From NCBI GenBank assembly GCA_014860805.1, contig JACZJB010000226.1, positions 1 to 53,680 of the forward strand: 53,680 nt of DNA. The letters are read 5' to 3'. The notes under the pieces were generated by a model. It did not search any database. It was not told where the DNA came from and worked only from the letters and a program-made list of their open reading frames with translations. The DNA comes from Anaerolineales bacterium (GTDB lineage Bacteria; Chloroflexota; Anaerolineae; Anaerolineales; Villigracilaceae). This document shows, in pieces, positions 32,625 through 40,645 of the stretch (the stretch's first letter is position 1; each line of letters starts with the position of its first letter). A program made the position numbers and the translations under genes.

Positions 32625-34019
32625 ATGCAAAAAAACTTCACTCAACTCGAAAACTTCGGACATTCCCTCAGCGCCCCCGCTTATCTCATTCAACCCAGAT
32701 CTGCCGAGGAGATTTACTCGGCATTCCAACAAGCCAAAAAGATGGGCGTTACCGTTACAGCGCGCGGAGCAGGGCGCAGCTACAATGATGCCGCACTTTC
32801 CGGCGGCGGTATTGTGCTGGATATGTCAGCAATGAACCAGATCCTCGAGTGGGATCCGCTTACAGGTCAGATTCGATGCGAGTCTGGAGTCACGCTCGAA
32901 CAGGTTTGGCAGCATGTCGAACCGAGTGGCTGGTGGCCGGCTGTTGTCTCTGGCACAATGAAGACGACTTTGGGGGGATGTCTGGCGGCGAACATTCACG
33001 GAAAAAATAATTTCAAAATGGGGCCGATCGGCGAACATGTTGTGGAGTTCACGGCGGTCCTGCCCACGGGCGCAGAAGTCATCTGCACGCCAAAAAAGAA
33101 TGCGGATCTGTTTTATGCGATGATCGGCGGATATGGGATGCTCGGCATTTTCACATCGATCACGATGCAGATGAAGCGCATCTACTCCGGCCTTTTATCT
33201 GTGGATGCGTTTCCCGTCAGAAATTTACACGAACAACTGACTGCTCTGCACGATGGCGCGCCGAAACACGATTATATTGTCGGCTGGCTGGATACGATGA
33301 CAGGCGGACGTTCGCTTGGCCGCGGACAGATCCATGCCGCGCGCTACTTGCACGAAGGCGAAGACCCCGATCCGCAAGAGACAATGAAATTAAAGAATCA
33401 GATTCTTCCGCCGCGTATTTTTGGCGTATTTCCGAAAGGAATGCTGCATTATTTCATGCGGCCTTTTGGAAATAACCTGGGATGGTGGGGAGTTAACACA
33501 GCAAAATATATAGCCTCTCTACGCAAACATACCTTCCGCCAGCCCCACGCAGCATTTCATTTCCTATTGGATTATGTTCCCAACTGGGAACTTTCCTATG
33601 GGCGTGGTGGACTGATCCAATATCAATCCTTTCTGCCGAAAGAGACCGCTGAAACCGCGTGGACGGAACTGCTCCAACTCTCGATCAATAATCGTCTGCC
33701 ATCCTACCTGGGTGTGACGAAACGTCACCGCCCGGATAATTTCCTGCTCACCCACGCCGTGGATGGTTTCTCCCTCGCCATGGATTTCAAAGTGACGGAC
33801 AGCAATCGCGCAAAACTTCGTTCCATGCTGTTGGATTTCGACAGGATCGTGCTTGCGAACAGAGGCAGATTCTATTTTGCAAAGAACAGTGAAACCACCT
33901 CAGAGACCGCGCTTGCGTTCTACGGAAAAGAGACGGTAGACAAATTCAAAAAATTGAAAAAACGCTGCGACCCGAACAGATTGTTGGAATCGGACTTGTA
34001 TCGAAGGATTTTCGGATAA
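32625..34019 (+). CDS. DprE1-like FAD-linked oxidase, 464 aa
   Basis: VAO/PCMH-family flavoenzyme. FAD motifs ARGAGRSYNDAALSGGG (46-62), SGTMKTTLGGCLAANIHGKNN and GGYGMLGIFTSITMQM follow DprE1 closely, as do GLIQYQSFLP and the C-terminal FAKNSETTSETALAFYG, with K420 matching the catalytic Lys418 of the mycobacterial enzyme. The mycobacterial Cys387, target of covalent benzothiazinone drugs, is Ala385 here (DGFSLAMDF). Substrate would be a polyprenyl-phospho-pentose if the function is kept; an aldonolactone-oxidase-like role is the alternative. No ribosome site is visible before ATG 32625. Confidence 0.8.
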   Translation: MQKNFTQLENFGHSLSAPAYLIQPRSAEEIYSAFQQAKKMGVTVTARGAGRSYNDAALSGGGIVLDMSAMNQILEWDPLTGQIRCESGVTLEQVWQHVEPSGWWPAVVSGTMKTTLGGCLAANIHGKNNFKMGPIGEHVVEFTAVLPTGAEVICTPKKNADLFYAMIGGYGMLGIFTSITMQMKRIYSGLLSVDAFPVRNLHEQLTALHDGAPKHDYIVGWLDTMTGGRSLGRGQIHAARYLHEGEDPDPQETMKLKNQILPPRIFGVFPKGMLHYFMRPFGNNLGWWGVNTAKYIASLRKHTFRQPHAAFHFLLDYVPNWELSYGRGGLIQYQSFLPKETAETAWTELLQLSINNRLPSYLGVTKRHRPDNFLLTHAVDGFSLAMDFKVTDSNRAKLRSMLLDFDRIVLANRGRFYFAKNSETTSETALAFYGKETVDKFKKLKKRCDPNRLLESDLYRRIFG

Positions 34020-34024
34020 GAAAA

Positions 34025-34058
34025 TTGCAGGGGCGGCCACGCCCCTGCAAAATTTAAT
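34025..34058 (+). repeat. GCAGGGGCG palindrome, terminator-like
   Basis: Arms TTGCAGGGGCG (34025-34035) and CGCCCCTGCAA (34040-34050) with GCCA loop, then AATTTAAT. It resembles the GTAGGGGCGACCC repeat at 17295 and may end the DprE1-like transcript. Confidence 0.65.
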
Positions 34059-34061
34059 GGC

Positions 34062-34769
34062 ATGAACCTCGACATTATTGATTTGGGATTGATCGAATAC
34101 GAGCGCGCCTGGAAATTACAGGATGAATACGCGGCGGAAATTGCGGAAGGAAAACGTCCGCCGACACTGTTGCTGCTGGAACATCCTCACGTTTATACGT
34201 TTGGGAGAAAGGGCCGCGCCGAGAATTTGCTGTGGGGGGAGGATCAGTTAAAGCAAAAGGGCATCTCAATCCATTGGGTGGACCGCGGCGGCGACGTAAC
34301 GTATCACGGCCCGGGGCAATTGGTGGGATACCCTCTTCTCCCGCTTGGGACAGTAAACACAGACAATAAACTCCCCGATGCAGATTATGTGGGCTATGTC
34401 CGCAAATTGGAGAAAATGTTGATCGTGGCGATGGCGCAATTTGGAATAGTGACAGGTCAACGGTCAGGCTTGACCGGGGTGTGGATTCAGGCCGATGTGC
34501 ATTCGCGCTGTCCACGCTGCAAACCCGAAGATAAAAAGAAACCCGCCAAGCTGGCTGCCATCGGCGTCAAAGTGGATGTGCGCGGAATCTCGCGTCACGG
34601 CTTTGCGTTGAATGTGGATCCAGACATGGGATATTGGGACGGCATCATTGCCTGCGGCTTGAGCGAACCCGTCGTTTCACTTGCTGATTTGCTTAATCCC
34701 GTGCCGTCCATGGAAAATGTGAAAGAGAAGATTCGGTCTGCATTTCATGAAGTGTTTGAAGATAAATAA
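34062..34769 (+). CDS. lipB: Octanoyl-[ACP]:protein N-octanoyltransferase, 235 aa
   Basis: Moves octanoate from ACP to lipoyl domains, the first step of lipoate synthesis. DRGGDVTYHGPGQLVGYP (74-91) is the family signature; acyl-carrying Cys198 (IIACGL) and Lys163 (PAKLAAIGVK) are present. An insertion with a CxxC pair (SRCPRCKPEDKKKP, 148-161) interrupts the strand before the lysine; it may bind metal or may merely be lineage-specific. No lipA in the window. No clear ribosome site. Confidence 0.92.
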   Translation: MNLDIIDLGLIEYERAWKLQDEYAAEIAEGKRPPTLLLLEHPHVYTFGRKGRAENLLWGEDQLKQKGISIHWVDRGGDVTYHGPGQLVGYPLLPLGTVNTDNKLPDADYVGYVRKLEKMLIVAMAQFGIVTGQRSGLTGVWIQADVHSRCPRCKPEDKKKPAKLAAIGVKVDVRGISRHGFALNVDPDMGYWDGIIACGLSEPVVSLADLLNPVPSMENVKEKIRSAFHEVFEDK

Positions 34770-34793
34770 AACTCCCGAGTTCGGGAGTTTTTA
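34769..34793. terminator. Bidirectional terminator
   Basis: AAACTCCCG (34769-34777) / CGGGAGTTT (34782-34790) with AGTT loop and T-tract; overlaps the stop codon of the PAS-GGDEF gene on minus. Confidence 0.85.
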
Positions 34794-35759
34794 TTTTGCA
34801 ATGTACCAGCGGTCACGCCCATTCTTCTTGGCTTCATACATGGCGTTGTCTGCATTATTAAGTAAAGTATCCCAGGTATCCACTCCAACCCGGAATTGAG
34901 CCACGCCAACGCTCAACGTGATATTAACCTCATTTTCCTTCACGCGCACCACTGTCTCACGGACCTGCTTGCACAGACGCGCAGCCTGCTCGGAAGCCGC
35001 AGCAGAGTCCGAATTTGGCAGAATGATCAGGAATTCCTCGCCGCCATATCGCCCGACCATATCCGGATGACGGATGCTCTCGCGCAATTGATGGGCAACC
35101 TGCCTGAGAACCTCATCTCCTATGGGATGGCCGAATGTATCATTCACCGCCTTGAAATTATCCACATCGACAACAGAAACGGACAGCATGGAATGGTATC
35201 GCTCAGCACGCATCACTTCATCCTGAAGTTCCTTGATGATCGTGCGGCGGTTGACGAGGAACGTCAACGGGTCAACATGAGCAACTTCACTTGCCTGCAC
35301 CATGACTGCATCCATTTCGATCTGTTTATTACGGGCGATCTTCTTGCTGAACTCGCTTTCGATCTGGAACAGCTTCACCCGCCGGTTCAAGCGTTCGATC
35401 ATTTCCTGTAAGGCAATATCCGATTCCATGCGTTCGGCAATGAACAACACGCGTTCATCGTCGATTGGGATAAAAATGCAATCACAGTATTTGGAAGGTC
35501 CCGCGCCGTTCAGTGGAAATTCCACCGCCCAATGATTCAGTAATCCGTTGGATAATTTCCCGTGTAAAAGGCTTTTATCGTTCGGGGAAAATAACTCGTT
35601 CAAGTTAACAGCAGAAGGGATTGTTTTTTTACAGGATTCAAAAGCGGAATTCCACGAAACCAGCCTGCCGTCGCTTTCTACAAGCGCCACCATGGCATGG
35701 ATGGTATCGAAGATGGTTTCCACATCTTGTGTTGTAATGATTTCCGCCAACTTTATCAT
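34791..35759 (-). CDS. PAS-like/GGDEF diguanylate cyclase, 322 aa
   Basis: N-terminal PAS-like sensor (TIFDTIHAMVALVESDGRLVSWNSAFE...), a coiled-coil linker (LQEMIERLNRRVKLFQIESEFSKKIARNKQIE) and a full GGDEF domain with active GGEEF (GRYGGEEFLII). I-site RHPD lies five residues before it. Soluble. -10 box TAAAAT ends six bases before ATG 35759, with no Shine-Dalgarno, so leaderless translation is likely. mutL ends 61 bases upstream on the same strand. Second c-di-GMP enzyme of this window. Confidence 0.9.
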   Translation of the reverse strand: MIKLAEIITTQDVETIFDTIHAMVALVESDGRLVSWNSAFESCKKTIPSAVNLNELFSPNDKSLLHGKLSNGLLNHWAVEFPLNGAGPSKYCDCIFIPIDDERVLFIAERMESDIALQEMIERLNRRVKLFQIESEFSKKIARNKQIEMDAVMVQASEVAHVDPLTFLVNRRTIIKELQDEVMRAERYHSMLSVSVVDVDNFKAVNDTFGHPIGDEVLRQVAHQLRESIRHPDMVGRYGGEEFLIILPNSDSAAASEQAARLCKQVRETVVRVKENEVNITLSVGVAQFRVGVDTWDTLLNNADNAMYEAKKNGRDRWYIAK

Positions 35760-35765
35760 GATGCA

Positions 35766-35771
35766 ATTTTA
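35766..35771 (-). promoter_or_regulatory. -10 box TAAAAT six bases before ATG (leaderless)
   Basis: On minus: TAAAAT, TGCATC, ATG of the PAS-GGDEF gene. Confidence 0.45.
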
Positions 35772-35820
35772 GCGTATTCGCTTTATTTTTTTACCGACCT
35801 TACAAAATTAGCAACCCGAA

Positions 35821-37569
35821 TTACCGCGCGCCTTTTCTGCCAAACTGACGTTCGAGCGAATCGACGGACAAATGGATCATCGTCGGTCTGCCATGCGGAC
35901 AGGTGCGCGGAGATTGGCACGCTTCGAGATCGTTCAGGAGACTGCGCTGTTCATCGACAGTAAGAGTCTGCCCGCCTTTGACAGCGAGCCGTTTGCAGAC
36001 GCGCGCCGCAAGCTTCGCCTCCACCTCCGCCTGAAGCGGACTCTCGTCCTCTTCAAAATCCTCCACCAAAGCCCTAAGCGCGGAAGCGGGGTCGCCGCCG
36101 GAAAACAACGTTGGCATGGCGCGGACTTGAAATGTATTCGTGCCAAATTCTTCCACTTCAAAACCAAAATGATTCAAGAAAGGCAGCTGCTGATTAAGCG
36201 TCTTCGCAGATTGCGGCGGCAGGGTGACAACCTCTGGTGAAAGCAGCGCCTGTGATGGAATATTTTTTGTATCATGCTGTGCCATCAATTTCTCGAACAG
36301 CACTCTTTCATGCGCGGCATGTTGATCGATCAAATATAATCCATCCGGACCTTCGGCAACGAGATATGTTGAACCGATCTGTCCGATGAGACGAAGGAGA
36401 GGAACTCCTGTGGAAAAAGACCGTTGACCATTGGCCGTTGACGGTGAAATGCTTTCATCCGCAGCCTGTGTTTCCACCGCCACAGACTCATCATGCGCAA
36501 TGCTCCAGTCGATCCCAACCTCTCGCGGCTCCGAAGGCGCAGGGCGTGATCCCCACAACTGCGGTGAAACAGACGGGACAGGTGTGTACGCCAGCAAGGC
36601 TTTACGCGCCGAACGCTGCACAAAACTAAAAACCTTATCCTGGTTCCTAAAACGGACTTCCGCCTTGGTGGGATGTACATTCACATCCACATCTTCGGGC
36701 GCGATGTCCAGAAACAAAGCGGTCAGCGGATAACGCCCCACCATCAACAGGGTGTGATACGCCTGCAGCAAAGCCGCGGTCAGGGAGAATTCCTGAACCC
36801 AGCGGCCGTTTACAAAGAAGGTGATCTCTTTTCGATTGGAGCGTGTCAATGAAGTGGGGCTGATAAAACCAGATAATGAAAAACCGTCTTCCGAAGCCAT
36901 GACTTCGAGCATTTGCTTGGCAACATCCACGCCATACAAAGCTGCAAGAATCGCGCGTCTATCGCCGTCGCCAGCAGTTTGCAACGTAGATTGTTTTCCA
37001 TCGGTTACTTTGAAACGGACATTTGGATAGGCCAGCGCATAGCGCGTGACCAATGAGTCAATGGCGCGGCGTTCGGTCACATCGCTTTTCAAGAACTTTA
37101 AACGGGCAGGCACGTTATAAAAAAGATTTTCCACACGCAGCACAGTTCCCACGGGCGCGCCAACTTTTTCCACCCTGCCTGAAACGCCGCCATCCACCTT
37201 CAGGCGCGCGCCTTCCTTCGCCGACTCCACCCGCGAAGTGATGGTCATGTGAGAGACGGAACCGATCGAAGCCAATGCTTCGCCTCGGAAGCCCAATGTT
37301 TGGATGTGAAAAAGGTCTTCGGACTGAATCAACTTCGAGGTTGCATGACGCGAGGCCGCCAATTCCAATTCAGCCGCGGGAATGCCATGTCCATCATCCG
37401 CCACTTCGATCAATGTCCGCCCCGCATCTTCAATGGCGATGGAAATATTTTTTGCGCCTGCATCCAGTGAATTTTCGGTCAACTCTTTCACAACTGAAGC
37501 CGGACGTTCCACTACTTCACCGGCGGCAATTTGAGATGAGACTTCGGAGGAAAGCAATCGAATAGGCAT
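35821..37569 (-). CDS. mutL: DNA mismatch repair protein MutL, 582 aa
   Basis: GHKL ATPase (GEVVERPASVVKELTENSLDAG, DDGHGIP, TLGFRGEALASIGSV), then the transducer domain, a low-complexity linker, and the C-terminal dimer domain. The endonuclease motif DQHA-x2-E-x4-E is intact (DQHAAHERVLFE, 415-426) and CPHGRP is present near the end, so this is a nicking MutL as in bacteria lacking MutH. Linker residues about 376-386 are encoded by a heptanucleotide repeat. TATAAT ends six bases before the ATG with no ribosome site, so leaderless. No mutS in the window. Confidence 0.95.
   Translation of the reverse strand: MPIRLLSSEVSSQIAAGEVVERPASVVKELTENSLDAGAKNISIAIEDAGRTLIEVADDGHGIPAAELELAASRHATSKLIQSEDLFHIQTLGFRGEALASIGSVSHMTITSRVESAKEGARLKVDGGVSGRVEKVGAPVGTVLRVENLFYNVPARLKFLKSDVTERRAIDSLVTRYALAYPNVRFKVTDGKQSTLQTAGDGDRRAILAALYGVDVAKQMLEVMASEDGFSLSGFISPTSLTRSNRKEITFFVNGRWVQEFSLTAALLQAYHTLLMVGRYPLTALFLDIAPEDVDVNVHPTKAEVRFRNQDKVFSFVQRSARKALLAYTPVPSVSPQLWGSRPAPSEPREVGIDWSIAHDESVAVETQAADESISPSTANGQRSFSTGVPLLRLIGQIGSTYLVAEGPDGLYLIDQHAAHERVLFEKLMAQHDTKNIPSQALLSPEVVTLPPQSAKTLNQQLPFLNHFGFEVEEFGTNTFQVRAMPTLFSGGDPASALRALVEDFEEDESPLQAEVEAKLAARVCKRLAVKGGQTLTVDEQRSLLNDLEACQSPRTCPHGRPTMIHLSVDSLERQFGRKGAR
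36419..36446. repeat. Heptanucleotide repeat in the mutL linker
   Basis: GACCGTT, GACCATT, GGCCGTT, GACGGTG in 7-base phase. Codes for part of the interdomain linker (STANGQRSFS). Confidence 0.7.
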
Positions 37570-37575
37570 GGCGCG

Positions 37576-37581
37576 ATTATA
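37576..37581 (-). promoter_or_regulatory. -10 box TATAAT six bases before mutL ATG (leaderless)
   Basis: On minus: TATAAT, CGCGCC, ATG. The divergent HAD gene has the same arrangement on plus, with the two start codons 65 bases apart. Confidence 0.55.
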
Positions 37582-37598
37582 CCCACGACGCTCACAAA

Positions 37599-37628
37599 TT
37601 GTTCAATTTGCAGGCAGTAATATATAAT
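37599..37628 (+). promoter_or_regulatory. Promoter of the HAD gene (leaderless)
   Basis: TTGTTC (37599-37604), 18-bp spacer, TATAAT (37623-37628), CACCTG, then ATG 37635. Confidence 0.55.
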
Positions 37629-37634
37629 CACCTG

Positions 37635-38270
37635 ATGAAATTTACCACCATCTTCTTCGACCTCGACGACACCTTATACCCACCCTCAACCGGTTTATGG
37701 AAAGCCATCAAGGGGCGCATGAATGAATACATGCGCGAACGTATGCATATTCCGGAAGATCAGATCGGGACCTTGCGCGAAAAATATTTTTTGCAATACG
37801 GCACAACCATGCGCGGCCTGCAAGCGAACCATAATGTGGATACAGATGATTTCCTCGCCTACGTGCATGACCTGCCGTTGAAGGAATACCTGACTCCCAA
37901 CCCGACTCTGCGCTCGGTCATCGCCTCGCTGCCAACCCGCAAGCTGATCTTTACAAATGCAGACAGCGCCCACGCGAAAAGAGTGTTGACCGCCCTGGAA
38001 CTCGCCGACCTCTTTGAAGCAATTGTGGATGTAAATACTGTAGCGCCATATTGCAAACCCATGCCCGAGTCATTCCAGATCGCGATGAACGTTGCAGGGG
38101 AAACCGACCCGTCAAAATGCGTGATGATAGACGATATCCACCGCACTACGCGCGCCGCGCGTGAGGCAGGCTGGTTCAGCATTTTGGCCCACAGTTCCTT
38201 TGATGACGGCGCCGCAGACGCTCACCTGACGGACTGGAATCATCTGGCGGATATTTTGGAGAATAAATAA
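37635..38270 (+). CDS. HAD-superfamily pyrimidine 5'-nucleotidase-like phosphatase, 211 aa
   Basis: HAD-IA fold. Motif I FFDLDDTLYPPSTGLW with nucleophile and acid Asp, motif II in LIFTNADSAHA, motif III Lys in CKPMPESFQIA, motif IV in CVMIDDIHRTTRAAREAGW. The DDTLYPPSTGLW start and length resemble yeast Sdt1-type pyrimidine nucleotidases and their bacterial relatives. I start at ATG 37635; the frame is open 12 codons upstream across the promoter. Followed after three bases by a small membrane protein. Confidence 0.85.
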   Translation: MKFTTIFFDLDDTLYPPSTGLWKAIKGRMNEYMRERMHIPEDQIGTLREKYFLQYGTTMRGLQANHNVDTDDFLAYVHDLPLKEYLTPNPTLRSVIASLPTRKLIFTNADSAHAKRVLTALELADLFEAIVDVNTVAPYCKPMPESFQIAMNVAGETDPSKCVMIDDIHRTTRAAREAGWFSILAHSSFDDGAADAHLTDWNHLADILENK

Positions 38271-38273
38271 TCC

Positions 38274-38516
38274 ATGGAAGAAAATAAAGTATTAATCGGC
38301 GCTTTGCTTTTCATCCTGCTTGTGCTTGGTTCAAATTTCATTATGTACGCCGTCGCGCGGGGTGCGGCACGCTCCGATCAAAAAGGTTTTCTGGAGACAT
38401 TAAGCCGTTCTTTGAACACTTCTCCTAAAAAGAAAGATGAGTCCATGGAAGAATTGCGCCAGCGGATACAGGAGCTGGAGAAAAGTAAGAAAGACCGAAC
38501 AGGGGATTCTGAATAA
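38274..38516 (+). CDS. Small single-pass membrane protein with coiled coil, 80 aa
   Basis: One hydrophobic helix (about residues 6-27, VLIGALLFILLVLGSNFIMYAV), a basic junction, then a highly charged helical tail (KDESMEELRQRIQELEKSKK) that should form a coiled coil. The N-terminus is acidic, so the tail likely faces the cytosol. It directly follows the HAD gene and precedes the ctpA-type protease by about 100 bases. No family recognised; it could be an adaptor or scaffold. Confidence 0.7.
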   Translation: MEENKVLIGALLFILLVLGSNFIMYAVARGAARSDQKGFLETLSRSLNTSPKKKDESMEELRQRIQELEKSKKDRTGDSE

Positions 38517-38618
38517 TTGAACGTACTTCTCCTCTTACGAAAATCGTATAAAGAATTCAGCAAACATTAATCCCTGAATGGTATCTTTCAGAGTAATTTA
38601 GCCAAATTGGAGGCTCTT

Positions 38619-39878
38619 GTGAATAAAACCTTAAAAACTATCCTGGTCGTCCTGGTTGTGATCGTAGTCGCGCTTGGCTCTTTCGCAGGCGGCTTTGTGA
38701 CAGGTCATCTTGTACCGTTTGCAGGGATCCCCGGCTTGCAGGAACCTGCTGTCTCGGCGCCGCCGACTACCTCCCCGGACCAGCAGTCTGCCACGCCGGA
38801 AGACATGAAGACTCTCTTTGCCCCGTTTTGGGAGGCATGGAATCTCGTCCACGAAAATTATGTAGACCAGCCTGTGGATGATGTCGCGCTTATGCGCGGC
38901 GCCATCAGCGGCATGATGCAGGCGCTCGGCGACCAGCATTCATCCTATATGGACCCGCAGGATTATGCCGATGCAAATGCAAGCCTCGATGGTTCCTATG
39001 AAGGCATCGGCGCCTATGTAGACACCACCACTCCCTATCTCACAATTATCAGCCCGATTCCCGGCTCCCCTGCCGAAAGCGCGGGACTGAAGCCCGGCGA
39101 TCAGATCATTGAAATTGACGGTGAAGACATGACCGATTCCACGGCGGAAGCAGCCCGTTTGAAAGTACTTGGCCCAGCCGGAACAACCGTCCATCTTTCG
39201 ATCTTGCGCAAAGGCGAAGCGGATTTGATCGAACTCGATATCGTCCGTCAAAAGATCACCATTGCATCTGCCAGCGGAAAAATGCTCGAAAATAATATTG
39301 CCTATGTACAGGTGACCACTTTTGGCAGCAACACCACGCCTGAACTTCTTGCCGCCCTCAAGGATTTGATGGCACAAAACCCGAGCGGAATTATTCTAGA
39401 CCTGCGAAACAATGGCGGCGGATTCTTATCCACTTCTGTGGAAGTCACCTCGCAATTCGTTGGAGAAGGCGTTGTCCTTTATGAAGAATACGGCGACGGT
39501 ACCCGCACCACATATGATGTAATGCCCGGCGGACTCGCCACCGATGTTAATATTCCGATGATAGTGCTCATCAATGAAGGTTCGGCTTCCGCTTCTGAAA
39601 TTGTTGCCGGCGCCTTGCAAGACCTTGGCCGCGCCAAACTGGTCGGCACAGTTTCCTACGGAAAAGGTTCCGTACAAAACTGGATTCCGCTCTCCAACGA
39701 TAATGGCGCAGTCCGCATTACCATCGCCAAATGGCTTACCCCGAACGAAAACACCATCCACAAGATAGGATTGACCCCTGATTATCCCGTGGAAATCACC
39801 GATGAAGATCGAACCGCCGGACTTGATCCGCAGCTTGATAAAGCCGTGGAAGTTTTGATGGAAATGATCGGAAACTAA
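38619..39878 (+). CDS. C-terminal processing serine protease (S41, CtpA type), 419 aa
   Basis: Signal anchor (TILVVLVVIVVALGSFAGGF), a PDZ domain (GSYEGIGAYVDTT...GLKPGDQIIEIDGEDM) and the S41 catalytic domain with nucleophile Ser in INEGSASASEIVAGAL and general-base Lys in VSYGKGSVQNW. Acts outside the membrane, trimming C-termini of envelope proteins. Start: GTG 38619 with TTGGAGG ahead; a TTG four codons upstream overlaps that ribosome site. The zinc peptidase gene follows after 11 bases, so both proteases are co-expressed. Confidence 0.93.
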   Translation: MNKTLKTILVVLVVIVVALGSFAGGFVTGHLVPFAGIPGLQEPAVSAPPTTSPDQQSATPEDMKTLFAPFWEAWNLVHENYVDQPVDDVALMRGAISGMMQALGDQHSSYMDPQDYADANASLDGSYEGIGAYVDTTTPYLTIISPIPGSPAESAGLKPGDQIIEIDGEDMTDSTAEAARLKVLGPAGTTVHLSILRKGEADLIELDIVRQKITIASASGKMLENNIAYVQVTTFGSNTTPELLAALKDLMAQNPSGIILDLRNNGGGFLSTSVEVTSQFVGEGVVLYEEYGDGTRTTYDVMPGGLATDVNIPMIVLINEGSASASEIVAGALQDLGRAKLVGTVSYGKGSVQNWIPLSNDNGAVRITIAKWLTPNENTIHKIGLTPDYPVEITDEDRTAGLDPQLDKAVEVLMEMIGN

Positions 39879-39889
39879 CAAGGAGAAAC

Positions 39890-40585
39890 ATGTTTCTATT
39901 CAGCCCGACCTATTTGATATACATGATCCCAGCCTTCATACTTATGGCGATCACGTCATGGTATGTCAAGGCCGCCTATAACAAATGGAGCAAAGTCCCT
40001 GCTCAAAGCCGCCTGACCGGCGTACAAGCCACCCAGAAATTAATCTCCAGAGGCGGCTTGTACGCCGTACAGATTCAGGGCGTCGCAGGCGAAATGACCG
40101 ACCATTACGATCCGCGCAACAAGACCCTCTTTCTTTCAAACGGAGTCGCCAACAGCACATCGGTTGCCTCGCTTGCCATTGCCGCGCACGAACTCGGCCA
40201 CGCCATGCAGGATGCGGAGGAATACTTCCCGCTCAAATTCCGCTCGGCGCTTGTGCCCATCGTCAATATCGGCTCAAACCTTGGCTGGTTCCTGATCATG
40301 ATCGGCTTGTTCCTGCGTTTTACAGAACTCGCCTGGCTCGGAGTGATGGTCTTTGCCGGCGGCGCAGTATTCGCACTTGCAACCCTGCCCGTGGAATTTA
40401 ACGCCTCCTCCCGCGCGAAACAACTGCTTGCCGAAACCGGCATCATCCAAACTGACGAAGAGATGCGCGGTGTCAACAATGTTCTCAACGCCGCCGCATT
40501 GACCTACGTAGCCGGTCTCATCACCGCCATCCTGCAACTGCTGTACTACGTCACTCTTGTTGGCGGCGGCAGGCGCAGGGATTAA
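39890..40585 (+). CDS. Membrane zinc metallopeptidase (YugP/PF04298-like), 231 aa
   Basis: HELGHAMQDAEEY gives the HExxH zinc motif (about residues 102-106). Membrane helices at the N-terminus (YLIYMIPAFILMAITSWYV), at about 128-165 (two, with NLGWFLIMIGLFL) and at the C-terminus (LTYVAGLITAILQLLYYVTLV). LPVEFNASSRA after the third helix is a conserved part of the family. AAGGAG upstream of ATG. Substrate unknown; protein quality control with the upstream CtpA protease is plausible. Confidence 0.85.
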   Translation: MFLFSPTYLIYMIPAFILMAITSWYVKAAYNKWSKVPAQSRLTGVQATQKLISRGGLYAVQIQGVAGEMTDHYDPRNKTLFLSNGVANSTSVASLAIAAHELGHAMQDAEEYFPLKFRSALVPIVNIGSNLGWFLIMIGLFLRFTELAWLGVMVFAGGAVFALATLPVEFNASSRAKQLLAETGIIQTDEEMRGVNNVLNAAALTYVAGLITAILQLLYYVTLVGGGRRRD

Positions 40586-40597
40586 ACAACAAAAAGT

Positions 40598-40628
40598 AAA
40601 AAGAGCAGGCATAAGCCTGCTCTTTTTT
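40598..40628 (+). terminator. Terminator of the ctpA/zinc peptidase operon
   Basis: 13-bp stem AAAAAGAGCAGGC / GCCTGCTCTTTTT (40598-40610, 40615-40627), ATAA loop, T-tract. The next promoter begins at once after it. Confidence 0.92.
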
Positions 40629-40632
40629 TATG

Positions 40633-40638
40633 TATAAT
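40633..40638 (+). promoter_or_regulatory. TATAAT box seven bases before ATG (leaderless)
   Basis: TATAAT with a TG just upstream, then seven bases to ATG 40646. It abuts the preceding terminator, so there is little room for a -35. Confidence 0.45.
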
Positions 40639-40645
40639 CCATGTG

